Positions 38,132-49,952 of a stretch of DNA of 64,000 bases are shown one piece after another (the stretch's first letter is position 1; the number at the start of each line of letters is the position of its first letter). The notes beneath the pieces were generated by a model. The model saw nothing but the letters and a program-made list of their open reading frames with translations, did not search any database and was not told the DNA's origin. Source of the stretch: Diphasiastrum complanatum (taxonomy: Eukaryota; Streptophyta; Lycopodiopsida; Lycopodiales; Lycopodiaceae); assembly GCA_029204225.1 (NCBI GenBank), contig CM055102.1:3041528-3105527 (forward strand), written 5' to 3'. Made by a program: the position numbers and the translations under genes.

Positions 38132-38372
38132 AATATGAAGTTGGGAGAGAACTACAAATATGATATAAAGGGAGTTGGAAAAGTACAGGTTCAACTACCT
38201 TTAGGAAAGATTGGAGACATAAAGGATGTGCTTAATGTACCAGGAATCAAGAAGTACTTACTCAGTATCAGCTATTGCAAAGCAACACATGGTGATGCAA
38301 TTTGATTGAGAGCAGTGTCTCATCAAGAGGAAGGATAATGAAGTAGTAGCTAAGGGCATACTTGTAGGAAGG

Positions 38373-39639
38373 TTGTACAAACTTCAAGCTCATTTGGTGG
38401 GTCATCATGCGAGTGTTGTGGATACTGGATCATTGAGTAAGTTATGGCATGAGAGGTTTGGACATGTGAATTACAAAAGTCTACAAGTCTTGAGGAAATA
38501 CAACATGGTTACAGGTTCACCTCAAGTTGTTTATGATCACAAGGTTTGTGAGGGCTGTGTCTTGGGGAAACATCATATGAAGGAATTTTTGTCTAGTACA
38601 TTCAGGGCGAGAAATGTTCTAGAACTTGTTTATACTGATTTGTGTGGTCCTATGATAAGTTAGTCTTATAGGGGAGCAAGTTACTTCATGGTGTTTATTG
38701 ATGACTATTTTAGGAAGACATGGATTTATCTTCTCAAGAATAAGGGTAAAGCATTCAAGTATTTCACATGGTTTAAGAAACAGGTGGAAAAAGAAACAGA
38801 TAGACAAATCAAGATACTACACTCGAACAAAGGGGAAGAGTATTTTTGTTTTGCAAGGATCATGGTATAAAGAGACAATTCGCAAGCATAGGCACCCCTC
38901 AACAGAATGGAGTTGCAGAAAGGAAGAGCTGGTCTATTGTGGAAACTGCGAGGAGTATGCTCAAGAGTAAGAATCTTCCAAATATGTTTTGGGTTCAAGC
39001 AGTTAAGACAATGTTTATCTTTTGAATCAAAGTCTTACAAAGGTTGTAGAGAATCAAACTCCAGAGGAAGCTTACACGGGTCAAAAACCAGACGTGTGTC
39101 ATTCGAGAGTGTTTGGAAGTATTGCTTATGCTCACATACCTAAGGATTCAAGGAGCGAATTGGATTCTAAGACAACCAAGTGTTTATTCCTTGCATATGA
39201 TAGCCAAGAGAAGGGATACAAGTTGTATGACTTGGAGGGTAAGAAAGTCATCATAAGCAGGGATGTGATCGTTGATGAGGATGGATCTCATAAAGATATT
39301 GAGATATCTTACAATAGGAAGCAAGATGGAGGAATTCCTATCTTGTGTGACGAGTCATTACAAGAGCCTGAATCGACACATGTATCGCCTACACCAATCC
39401 AAGTACCTAGAGTGAACTTGGTTGAGAAAGGAAAGAGGAAGGAGAGATCAAGTATATGGGATACTTATTCACCTCCTACTTCACCAGGCAAGAAGCATCC
39501 TACATCAGATACTAGACGATTGCTTAGGTACTATGAAATTATCAAAGATAGTGTCATTATGGAACAGGGAGAGTCCAGTACACGAGGGACTAGGAGATCC
39601 GCTAGGCTTGAAAAGCAACATGAAAATGAGGATCGATAG
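38373..39639 (+). pseudogene. Copia E integrase
   Basis: The zinc-binding HHCC part is clear: LWHERFGHVNYKSLQVL and CEGCVLGKHH. The core follows with YTDLCGPM and MVFIDDYFRKTWIYLLKNKG, then ILHSNKGEEYFC, where copia integrases normally have an Asp in the (R/S)D(N)GGE context. Frameshifts occur near 38870 and 39000. The C-terminal part (39022-39639) reads TPEEAYTGQKPDVCHSRVFG and CLFLAYDSQEKGYKLYD, typical of the copia integrase tail. Inactive. Confidence 0.8.
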
Positions 39640-39689
39640 GAGGATTATCATGAGGATGGGGATGTACACTTTGCATATATGGCCACAGG

Positions 39690-40400
39690 ATTGGAAACCA
39701 AGGATCCATCTACTATCAGGGAAGTTGAAAAAGAGGGCATTTGGAGGAAAGCTATTGATGAGGAGTACGACTCAATCATGAATTACAAGACTTGGAGACT
39801 TGTTTAGTTACCTACAGGTAAAAAGGCCATTGGATGCAATCAGGTCTATAGAACTAAGTACAAATCGGATGGTTCTATAGATAAACATAAGGCAAGATTG
39901 TGGCAAAAGGTTATGCTCAACAAAAAGGGATTGACTATGAAGAAAATTTTGCACCAGTTGCTAAGTCAACTACTATGAGGACAGTTTTATCGCTGGCAGC
40001 TCAGTTTGGATGGGATATTCAACGAATGGATGTGAAGAGTGCATTCCTAAATGGATTTCTAGAGGAGAAAGTCTACATGGAGCAGCCAGAGGGATACATA
40101 GTAGCAGGACATGAAGTCAAGGTTGCAAGCTGGACAAGGCACTATATGGACTTAAGCAGGCACCCAGGGCGTGGTACATGAGGATTGACACATACTTTGA
40201 GGAGCTTGGCTTTCAAAGGAGTAGTTCAGAGCCTACACTTTATATTTTGATCATGGAGGGTCATATTGTGATTGTAGTGATGTATGTGGATGACCTTGTT
40301 ATCATAGGATCAGATCATGGTGTGATTCAAGATATCGATCTCATCAGAGTTTGACATGAAAGATCTTGGTTTACTACAATATTTTCTTGGGATTGAGGTA
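39690..40400 (+). pseudogene. Copia E reverse transcriptase, truncated
   Basis: RT_2-type copia RT: WRKAIDEEYDSIMNYKTW, MAKGYAQQKGIDYEENFAPV, MRTVLSLAAQFGWDIQRMDV, KSAFLNGFLEEKVYMEQPEG, then after frame changes the catalytic MYVDDLVI near 40280 and LQYFLGIEV at about 40395. The element stops there. RNase H, polypurine tract and 3' LTR are absent, and unrelated sequence follows. Confidence 0.8.
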
Positions 40401-41303
40401 TGTGTAGGAAATCAAAGTGCCAAGATCCTTCTAACATTCAATCTCCATATACAAGAAGAAGAGGAGGAAGAAGAAGAAGAGGGCCCTCAAGGAGAGAGAA
40501 AGTAGTAGCAATGCTTGAAAGGGAATGAACTACAAATGAACAATGAGTACATATAAATAGGCCTTCCAAGGGCCTAGACTCTTCCAAACTCTAAGTTCTA
40601 GAACCTTCCAAACCCACTACTAATTATAGGGCACTCCCAAAAGTCAAGATAGGGTGCCTTAATATAATTAGACTTTACTTGGACCTACGAGTTACCACTT
40701 GACCAAAATTGGGTCCAACTTAACACCAAATAGAAATAGGAGGGGCCTGCAAAAGCAACCAAATAATGAGAGAAATAAGTGACAAGTAGCAGAGTATATG
40801 GCTGGAAAATGGACAGCCAACTAAGCAAGGTGAGTGCCAAAAAGAGAGGCTTAGGCAGCCAGCAAGCAAAGCTGGAAAATCAGTAGAAAGAAGGTGGAGA
40901 CAATGCAAGGAGGGGTGGGCTGGGAAAGAGTACAAATAGGTTGAGTTGTGGATAGCAAGCGGACAATAAAGTAGGGTGCTGGAAGCAGGTGATGGTGGGC
41001 TAGAAAATGGGCAGTAGGTGGGCAGCAGTAGGGCGCCAGTCCTCCAAACGATAGTTATAATCTGCAAAACAAGTGGAGAGAGAAAGCTAAAGATCCAAGC
41101 TGAAAATGGATGCTGGGTAGCAGCTAGTAAGATCCACAAATGTTCTGCAAAATGATGGAAAAACCGCTAAAAATGTTGATGAAGTAGGGCGCTGGTGGAC
41201 AGCCTCCAAACAATCAGCAAAATGGATAGCAAATCGGTGGAGAAATCCGTCAAAGATGGCAAGGTAGTAGGGGGCGCTGGGAAGCAGCTACCAAAATCCG
41301 GAC
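40401..41303. other. Flank of element B: minus-strand LTR element leader
   Basis: No coding domain. Near 41160-41303 begins a tandem-repeat tract (AAATCGGTGGAGAAA, TAGTAGGG(C)GCTGG) that continues on the other side of element B at 47622. B therefore inserted inside it. A GAAGAAGAGGAGGAAG purine run lies at 40455-40482. Confidence 0.6.
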
Positions 41304-41661
41304 TGTTACGAGCTCGTAACCAGTGCCGAATCCTAGAGAACACAGATAGGTCAGATACCACAGTCAGGGTCGTGTCCAGCGTACATGACCAACAGGGCAA
41401 GACAGTGTGAGTAGTGTGCCCCAGCACGGTCCATAGCCATGGCGGGCCTAACACATCCTAGGGACCCTGTCAGCAGGATAGGGCCCCTAGTTGGGTCCCG
41501 ACGTGCAGTCGACCACGTCAGTGCCACGTGGCCGACACTTGGCAGTTGCATGCTACCAGTCCTCACACTGGGCTAGGAGGGGCTTACTCTATATCAGGGA
41601 GTAGGCAAGGTTGGGTGGATCAGTTAGTGTTTGCCCTACTGTGGTGTTAGGATCTATTACA
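41304..41661 (+). repeat. 5' LTR of element B
   Basis: 358 bp, TGTTACGAGC...ATCTATTACA, with the same 16-bp palindrome and G-box hairpin as in A (one stem base changed, GTCGACC for GTCGGCC). Confidence 0.97.
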
Positions 41662-41662
41662 C

Positions 41663-41675
41663 TGGTATCAGAGCC
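41663..41675 (+). other. Primer binding site of element B
   Basis: TGGTATCAGAGCC, complementary to initiator-Met tRNA, one base after the LTR. Confidence 0.93.
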
Positions 41676-42464
41676 ATCTCCATCCTAGGGAGTTCAGGAC
41701 AGTAGTAGAGAAAGCTATCAGAAGATAGGAAGTGTTTCTCAGATTCTCAGAGAGGAATAGAGGAGGAGGATCGCTGTAGGAGCAGCCTTCAAACTTCTGA
41801 TTTCCACTGAGAAATCACAGTAGCAAGGAGTCAGATTCCAAGTGTAGGTAACTCGCTGAAAAAACAGCTGTTTCCCACTGAGTTGAGAGGATTCTCTATA
41901 GTTTTCCCAGCGAAATTAGAGTAGGAAGAAGCCAGCACCTCCATCGCTGTACAGTCAGAGACCTACATCCGATTTCCAGGGAAAAAGTTACTGGTTCTCA
42001 GCGAGTTTGAAGCCAAAAAAGAGGAGCAGGGCCAGCGCTGCCAGTACTTCTGAAAATCTGGTTTTTCAACAAGTTTTTGGGCCCCAACGTCAGAGATTTG
42101 GAGCAAGAGGATTCCTACCAGATCAGCGAGTAGGAGACTTCTGAAATTTCAGAATTCAGAAGGGTTTTTGGACTTCAGATTTGCCTTTTTGTGGACAAGT
42201 TGGATTGCAATCAGACCAGCGAGCTACTATCCTCAAAAAACCGGGAAATTTAGCACCGTTTTGAAGCTTCAAACTGGCATTTTTCGGAACAGCAGGTCTG
42301 AAATTTTGGGGAAAAGAGCTGAAAGGGTTCCTCTTCATTCTTTCTTTGGAAGTACAGTCCTCAGAAACAGCTAAGTCATCTTTCCTTTCCCTTGTACAGT
42401 TGTAAATTAGTCTTTTAGACTTTTTTCCTTCAGAAGTTAAGGTAGCTCTCTTTCAGTTTCGAAG
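41676..42464 (+). other. Untranslated leader of element B
   Basis: About 790 bp with no long frame. It contains the 97-bp segment (near 42120-42220) missing from A, bounded by related CAG(A/G)(T/C)CAGCGAG words. Confidence 0.8.
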
Positions 42465-45400
42465 ATGACCACTCCTCAGGGACCTGATCAACCCCAGGAG
42501 AGAGGCTTCGACGAACTTGAAACAGAAGCCTTGGCTTACAGAAAAGGGAAGGAACCCATGGAAGTAGAAGAACAGGAACAGTTCGCCGAAGAACTCGACG
42601 AACTGGTTACCAAGGAGCAGTTCCTCCAATTGGTAACAGAAGTGGATGAACTGAAGCTGGCATTAGCCAATTTCAAGTCCAGTGTGGACGACTCGTTCGC
42701 TGAACTCAAAAACTTGATTTTGAGCTCCGCGAAAGGAAGCCTTCCCTCCACTTCTCAGTTATCCCCTTCTCCACTTCCATCAGTTTCGGGTGAGACTTTA
42801 CGGTCTCACCCCAGTGTTTTTAAAGATTTAAAGCCTCCTACTTTTAATGGGGAAGAGAAGGATAGAAATGCAGATATTCTACAAACCTTCCTCAGCTAAT
42901 GGAAGAACATTCATGCTCTTAAACAGACCCCTGACCATTTGCAAGCAATTGAGGCCAGTCTTTCTTTAGGGCCTATGGCCTATAAGTGGTGGTTAAATCT
43001 CCAGGAGACTGGGCAGACTCCCCGGTCATGGAAAGCTTTTGAAGAAGCTTTCCTAAGAGAATTTCTACCAGAGAATGAACTTGATAGAGCCTGGGAAGCC
43101 TGGGAAAGAACAGTAATGGACAAGTCCCTCATCCAATATATCTCGCAGTATCGAGAAGCAATTTTAAAGATTAAAAATATGGATGACTATCAAAAAATCA
43201 GGGGATTTGTCCGTGGCCTCAAAGATGAATATAAAGTAGAGGTCCAGAGAAACTCGCCTACTACCCTTGAGCAAGCTCTCAGATATGCTCAAATCTATGA
43301 TGATTCAGTGGGTAGGAAGAGAGCGAGACAACAACCACTTTCTGAGCAGCTTCCTCAGAAAGACTTTCAATTTAAAAAGAAATTTTTAAAAAGAAAGAAA
43401 GAAGATAAATTTAAAGGTGAAGCTCCTCAGAAACGCCCTTCACTTATACAGCTCTTAAAACCAGATGATTTTGAGAAAGCCAAACAAGAACGTTTGTGCT
43501 TTGTGTGTATGGGCAAGGGACACACAGTCAGACAGTGTCCCAAGGGGCCTTTCACTAAAAAAGATAAGAAAGATAAAAAACAAGTTCATCTTGTTCAGAC
43601 TGTATGTTTCCCCAGTGACTCGGCAGCTTCCGAGATCAAAGTGTATCATGAAGATCATGAACACTGTTGCCAGCTGACCTCTGCAATGCTAGTGAGACCC
43701 TTCAGCTTTGGGCCGCATGACCTAGTACGTATGCATGGGAAAGTTGGTAACCAGTCAGTAAGAGTCATGGTTGATGATGGGGCAACCCATAATTTCATCA
43801 ACCACACCCTGGTTAAAAAGCTTAAACTACCAGAAGTACCTAGTCAGCATAGGTACATAGTTTCATTAGCTAAGGGTCAAGATAAAAAAATATGGGAAAC
43901 TATGGTAAGTAAGTTAAATCTTGGTATTCAGGGGTACCAAGATCAAATAAACTTTCAGATAATGCACCTGGATCGAACAGACATTGTTCTCGGGAGAGAT
44001 TGGCTCTACAGTTTAGGACCTTCCCTCCACAGAAACTATCAGGAGAACACCCTCAGCTTTCAGTATAAAGGCCGAGAGATCCAGTTGCATGGGGAGCATG
44101 ATGTTCCCAACAGCCCTATGGTCTGCAGTTCAGAGCTCTGTCAGCTAATCGGAGACGAAGACCATCAGGTATTCTTATGTGACTTTCAGTTTATTCCTGA
44201 AGTTTCTATTTCCAGTTCTATTCAGCAGAAAATCAGTAAATTAGAAACTTTATTGTCTAAATTTAAAGATGTTTTTCCTGAAGATTTGCCACATGGTTTA
44301 CCACCTAGCAGAGAGGTAGATCATGTAATAAACCTAGTACCAGGTACAGTACCTGTTTCTAAACCTCCGTATCGGGTCAGCGGAACAGAGGATGAAGAAA
44401 TAACTAGGCAGTTAACAGACTATCTTGGGAAAGGCCAAATTCAGACCAGTAGTTCACCATGGGCCTCACCAGTCCTATTGGTGAAAAAGAAAGAGGGGTC
44501 TATGCGTCTTTGCGTAGATTACAGAGCCCTCAATAAAGTCACAATTAAGAATAAATACCCTATGCCTCGGGCAGACGAGTTGTTTGATCAACTCGACGGG
44601 GCTAAGTTTTTCAGCAAAATAGATCTCAGATCGGGATATCATCAAGTCCGTATAAAATCGGAAGATGTCTCGAAAACAGCTTTTAGGACTCGTCACGGTC
44701 ATTATGAGTTTAAGGTGATGCCATTTGGGCTCACAAATGCTCCAGCTACCTTTATGACCTTGATGAACAGTGTCCTCAGACCATACTTGGGTAAGTTTGT
44801 AGTCGTATTTTTAGATGACATCCTCGTCTACAGCAAAACGAGGAAGGAGCATCTAAAACACCTCAGAAAGGTGTTTCGACTGCTCAGAAAGCATAAGCTT
44901 TATGCTAAACAATCCAAGTGTGAATTCTTCGTTGAAGAAGTAGCATATTTGGGTCACATTATCTCTTCAGATGGGATTAAGATGGACCCAAATAAGGTTA
45001 AAGCCATACTCAGTTGGCTGAGACCTCAGAATATTTTGGAACTTCAAATCTTTCTTGGTCTGGCGGGATATTACAGACGATTTGTCAAGGAATATGCTCA
45101 GATAGCAGTCCCTATGACAAATCTCCTTAAGGGGAAGGGAAAGGAGTTCATTTGGGAGTCCGCACAACAGGAGAGCTTTGATGCTCTCAAAACAGCCTTA
45201 GCTACAGCACCAGTTTTAAAAGTCGTCGACCCCAATCAGTCATTTGTGGTCGAAACAGATGCTAGCGACTTTGCAGTAGGTGCTGTACTAACTCAGGGTG
45301 GACGACCAGTTGCGTTCGAGAGTAAAAAACTCGAGCCAGCACAGACTAGGTATAGTGCCTATGAAAAGGAACTCTTTTCTATAGTCCATGCCCTTAAGAC

Positions 45401-47252
45401 TTGGAGGCATTATTTGTATGGTGCCAACTTTGAGGTCCTGACAGACCATGAGAGTCTCAGATACCTTTGCAATCAACCTGAGCTTAGAGGTCGGAAAGCT
45501 CGTTGGGCAGAGTTGATGCAAGAGTTTGACATGTCTATCAGATATAGGCGTGGAAAATTCAATACAGTAGCAGATGCCCTTAGCAGAATGCCTATGATAA
45601 ACGAGCTGAGTTTTACTCAGATTCGTAATGAATTACTCGAGTCCTTGAGAGGGAAATGCCAGCATGATGCATTATTCTCTATTATCTGGAACTCAGTCCA
45701 GAACAAACAGTTACAGACTCCAGAACCAGTTCCCGGGGCTGGTGCCAGTTCATCCAAGAATACGGCAGCTTCCGTTGAGGATGATGATGAGTCCGAGTAT
45801 ACGTCGTCAGATGACGTTGAGGATTCTGAGCCTGTATTACCCAAGCAAACCCCAGTGGTTGAGGGTCAGTTGACTCAAGGATTCAAATGGAAACAGTATT
45901 CCATTCAGGATGAGTACTTGCTCTATAGAGATAGAGTATGTGTCCCCAATTCAGAGGATTATAGGCAACAGGTCCTATATGAATGTCATGACAATCCTAG
46001 CGCGGGACACCCAGGCATACAGAAGACCTATGAGCTTCTTCGTAGGCAATTTTTCTGGCCCAGTATGAAAAAGGACGTCCACCAGTATGTAACCAGTTGC
46101 CAGAAATGTCAAGTAAATAAAGCAGAGCGTTTAAAGGCAGGAGGGTTGTTGCATCCCTTAGAAATACCAGCTGGTAAATGGGAGAGTATCTCCATGGATT
46201 TTATAGTAGGCCTGCCTAAAACCCAAAAGGGTAATGACGCTATATGGGTCACAGTTGACCGTCTGACCAAAATGGCTCATTTTATTCCGACCAAAACAAC
46301 CGTTAGAGCTCCAGAGTTAGCGAGGTTGTTTGTAGACGGGCTATTTAAATTGTACGGTCTACCTTCCGGCATAGTCAGCGACCGGGACAGTAAGTTTACT
46401 GGAAATTTTTGGAGGGCAGTATTCCATTATCTCCATACTAAACTTAATATAAGTACCACCGACCATCCACAGACGGACGGTCAAACAGAAAGGGTAAATC
46501 AAGTGCTGGAGGATATGCTTCGTGCATACGTCAGCAAGAAGCAGACTAATTGGGAGGAGTATCTCTCGATATTAGAGTTTGCTTACAACAGTACCAAACA
46601 TTCAGCTACGGGATACAGCCCATTTATGCTGATGTACGGATTTCAGCCACGCTCACCCACAGCTGTAGGGTTTAAACAAGAAAAAGTTGAAGTAGCCAGA
46701 AACTTTTTAGAAGACCTAAACCAGATGATAGAACATGCTAAGCGTAGCATTAGACAATCCCAGGATCGAGCCAGGCATTATGGAGATCCACACAGACGGG
46801 ATGTGCAGTTCTCCACTGGTGAGAAAGTCTACTTGAGAGTCCCAGTTGACTCTAAAACCCTCAAATCAGGAGTGTGTGCTAAGTTGTCTCCAAGGTATTG
46901 TGGTCCCTTTACCATCAGTAGGAGACTAGGCGAGGTCACCTATGAACTAGAACTCCCACACAGCAGTAAGGTTTTTCCAGTCTTTCATGTAAGTCAGTTA
47001 CGAAAAGCCTTAACCAGATCAGATAATCTGGTAGGGGACAGTGTTCTAGTTCTCCCATTGGATCCTCAACAACCTCCACATGAACCAGAGGAGATTCTTG
47101 ATAGTAGAGAGACGCAGACTCGTCATACTCTATACCGAGAATATCTGGTTAAGTGGAATGATCAGCCTGTTGAGAATGCCACTTGGGAAAGAGGCAGCGT
47201 CCTTCGCAAGATTTTTCCAGACTTTGTCTTAGAGGACCAAGACGGTTCTTAA
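42465..47252 (+). CDS. gag-pol: Element B gag-pol polyprotein with one internal TAA
   Basis: A 1,595-codon frame from ATG 42465 to TAA 47250-47252, interrupted only by TAA at 42897-42899 within the capsid-like domain. Order: N-terminal acidic coiled coil; retrotrans_gag; zinc knuckle [14 protein letters not shown] (about 43498-43540); aspartic protease with DDG (43773-43781) then [18 protein letters not shown] with [32 protein letters not shown] and catalytic FLDDIL; RNase H ([17 protein letters not shown]); acidic Ser/Glu linker near 45770-45840; integrase zinc finger ([10 protein letters not shown]...CQKCQVNK), core [16 protein letters not shown] and [10 protein letters not shown]; and chromodomain [17 protein letters not shown]. 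Copies and inserts the element; the chromodomain usually directs it to particular chromatin. The start is conserved in A and C. No other stop or frameshift is seen. Confidence 0.93.
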
Positions 47253-47263
47253 GGGGGAGGGAG
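47251..47263 (+). other. Polypurine tract of element B
   Basis: AAGGGGGAGGGAG immediately before the 3' LTR. Confidence 0.92.
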
Positions 47264-47621
47264 TGTTACGAGCTCGTAACCAGTGCCGAACCCTAGAGAA
47301 CACAGATAGGTCAGATACCACAGTCAGGGTCGTGTCCAGCGTACATGACCAACAGGGCAAGACAGTGTGAGTAGTGTGCCCCAGCACGGTCCATAGCCAT
47401 GGCGGGCCTAACACAGCCTAGGGACCCTGTCAGCAGGATAGGGCCCCCAGTTGGGTCCCGACGTGCAGTCGACCACGTCAGTGCCACGTGGCCGACACTT
47501 GGCAGTTGCATGCTACCAGTCCTCACACTGGGCTAGGAGGGGCTTACTCTATATCAGGGAGTAGGCAAGGTTGGGTGGATCAGTTAGTGTTTGCCCTACT
47601 GTGGTGTTAGGATCTATTACA
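47264..47621 (+). repeat. 3' LTR of element B
   Basis: 358 bp, differing from the 5' LTR at three positions by eye, and followed by the CGGAC duplication. Confidence 0.97.
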
Positions 47622-47626
47622 CGGAC

Positions 47627-47960
47627 ATAACCTGAAAAAAAAAATGGAGAAAACTGCTAAAAATGGTGATGAAGTAGGGCACTGGACAACCTCCAATCAA
47701 TCCATGAAATGGGCAGCAAATCGGTGGAGAAAATCGACGAAAGTGACAAGGTAGTAGGTCGCTGGCCAGGCTCTACCAAATCTGGAAAAATGATAGAAAT
47801 CTGATGAAAAAATCGACGAAAGTGATGGGTTTGTAGGGCGCTGGACAGCCTCCACTAAATCTGAAAAAACGATGGAAATTTGATGAAAAAAACGAAAGTG
47901 ATGGGTTAGTAGGGCGCTGGACAGCCTCTACTAAATCTGAAAAAGTGGTGCACAAGAAAG
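47627..47960. repeat. Tandem repeat, roughly 75-bp units, split by element B
   Basis: Units share GTAGGGCGCTGGACAGCCTC, (C/T)ACTAAATCTG and GATGAAAAAA.CGA. At least three units lie here, and two more degenerate ones at 41160-41303 on the other side of element B. They appear to form the leader of a minus-strand LTR element whose primer site is at 47964-47973. Confidence 0.8.
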
Positions 47961-47963
47961 TGT

Positions 47964-48457
47964 TCTGATACCAAGTTGCGAATGAAGCCACAATTGATTT
48001 AGAGCTAAGCTATGAAAGCATCACATAAGCAAGACTTAACCCTAGAAAGCAGGAAAGAGAGAGATTAAGGAGGCTAAAGAGAGAGATCAATATCATCAGC
48101 TGAGTAACAAATTACTTATAGCCTTGAGGAAGCCCTAAAAAGAAGCTTCCAGTTGTTAGGGCCCAACTGGGAAGGATAATAGTGCGCCCTCCAAGAAGGC
48201 ACCCACTCTCCAGTAATATGTCCAAATGTCCAAATAATGAATAATAAGGCCCAAGGCCAACCATATAGTCTAAGTGTCAATAATGAATAAAAAAAGGGCC
48301 CAAGGCCTGCTTATGCATAAAGTAAAGTAAATGTAAATGGACGTGGCGAATGTAATGAGCCGAGTCCATAACTGCTGCATCCTATGATGGATTGGTATGT
48401 CCATATCAGGTCTTTCTAGATGAGTATTTCGGCTACAGTTTTTCAGTTGGGGCCTCT
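47964..48457 (-). mobile_element. Minus-strand PBS and putative LTR of the host element
   Basis: TCTGATACCA (47964-47973) is the complement of a TGGTATCAGA primer site. TGCGAATG from 47977 would be the LTR edge, with a 3-base spacer. The outer LTR edge was not found because element C begins at 48458. No coding domain is associated, so the element is either internally deleted or non-autonomous. Confidence 0.4.
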
Positions 48458-48815
48458 TGTTACGAGCACGTAACCAGTGCCGAACCCTAGAGAACACAGA
48501 AGGTCAGATACCACAGTCAGGGTCGTGTCCAGCGTACACGACCAACAGGGCAAGACAGTGTGAGTAGTGTGCCCCAGCACGGTCCATAGCCATGGCGGGT
48601 CTAACACAGTATAGGGACCCTGGTAGCAGGACAGGGCCCCTAGTTGGGTCCGGACGTGCAATCGGCCACGTCACTGTCACGTGGCCGACACTTGGCAGTA
48701 TGCATGTTACCAGTCCTCACACTGGGCTAGGAGGGGCTTACTCTATATCAGGGAGTAGGCAAGGTTGGGTGGATCAGTTAGTGTTTGCCCTACTGTGGTG
48801 TTAGGATCTATTACA
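48458..48815 (+). repeat. 5' LTR of element C
   Basis: 358 bp, with more differences from A and B than those have from each other (for example GAGCACG for GAGCTCG, which breaks the terminal palindrome). C is therefore the older or more divergent copy. Confidence 0.95.
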
Positions 48816-49709
48816 CTGGTATCAGAGCCATCTCCATCTTTGGGAACTAAGTAGCAGCAGTAGAAAAAGCTATCAGAAAATAGGAGATATTTCTCAGTTT
48901 CTCAGAAAGGAATAGAGGAGGAAATTCGCTGTAGGATTAGCTTTCAAACCCTTCCATTTGCTGGAAATTTTAGTAGATTGGAATCATATTTCCTAATATA
49001 GCTTCAGCGCTGATAAATCAGTTTTCCTCTCTGATTTTCGAGTGTAGATCACTGTAATCTGAGCGAAAATTCAAGAGGAAAGAAAGAGCAGATCCATCAC
49101 TGTATAGTTAGCCCTCAATTCTGAAATTTGTATGAAGTTTTGAGTAGATTAGAGCAAGTTCTAATTTGAAATAGAGTAGCAGGGTCAGCGCTGGACAGGG
49201 AAGAGTAAAAGTGAAAGTTCATCCCTGTTTTCAGAGATTTCTCAGGAGTTTGAGCCTCAAACTTGCTTGCCACAGATCATCGACCTACCAGCTGAGGCCA
49301 AATCATAAATTCAAGCGGGTTTTTGAGCCTTAAATTGGACAAATCGGGCCAGACAGGTTGTTGTCCAATCAGCGAGGGTAGGGACATCAAAATTCCGGAT
49401 TTTTCTTGCATTTTTCCGGTTTTTACTCGGTTTGTTGGAGCCCCACATCTGAAATCAGATCAGCGAGCTACTCTACTCAAGAAACCGGAAATTTTGTTAC
49501 CATTTTGGAGCTTCAAACTGGGATTTTCCGGGACAGCAGGTCTGAAAATTTGGGTAAAAGAGCTGAGAGGGTTCCTCTTCGTATTTTCTTTGGAAGTACA
49601 GTCCTCAGAAACAGCTAAGTCTTCTTTCCCTCTTTGTACAGTTATAAATTAGTCTTTTTGACCTTTTTTTCAAAGGAAACGTCAGGCAATCTTTTTTCTA
49701 TCTCTGAAA

Positions 49710-49952
49710 ATGACCACTTCTCTGGGTGATCAACCTTTGACAAGAGGCATTAATGAATTAGAAACGGAATCCCTGAGGTTCAGTAAAGGGAAAGAACCAA
49801 TGGAAGTAGAAGAACAGGAACAATTCGCCGAAGAACTCGATGAATTGGTTACCAAGGAGCAGTTTCTCCACTTGCTAACAGAAGTGGATGAACTGAAGTT
49901 GGCATTAGCCAATTTCAAGTCCAGTGTGGACGACTCGTTCTCAGGAGTTTGA
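49710..49952 (+). pseudogene. gag: Element C first gag start, cut off
   Basis: Opens MTTSLGDQPLTRGINELETE and continues with the acidic coiled-coil part ([20 protein letters not shown]). It then runs at codon SVDDSF into leader-type sequence (TCAGGAGTTTGAGC), where a stop follows. Its N-terminus differs from the A/B type ([15 protein letters not shown]), whereas the second gag copy downstream is of A/B type. The junction point is the end of duplication unit 1. Confidence 0.85.

Larger units (their letters stand above)
41304..47621 (+). mobile_element. Gypsy element B, complete with TSD (6318 bp)
   Basis: Full-length chromovirus of the same family as A: 358-bp LTRs (41304-41661, 47264-47621), primer site 41663-41675, gag-pol, polypurine tract, and 5-bp target duplications CGGAC (41299-41303 and 47622-47626). 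I count three differences between its LTRs (near positions 27, 153 and 188 of the LTR), so it is somewhat older than A but still young. Its gag-pol frame is open except for the single TAA shared with A and C. It carries the 97-bp leader segment that A lacks. Confidence 0.97.

Noticed and set aside
41195-41410. ORF reading from the host repeat into the LTR of element B
   Set aside because: It crosses the insertion junction at 41304 and so cannot be an ancestral gene.
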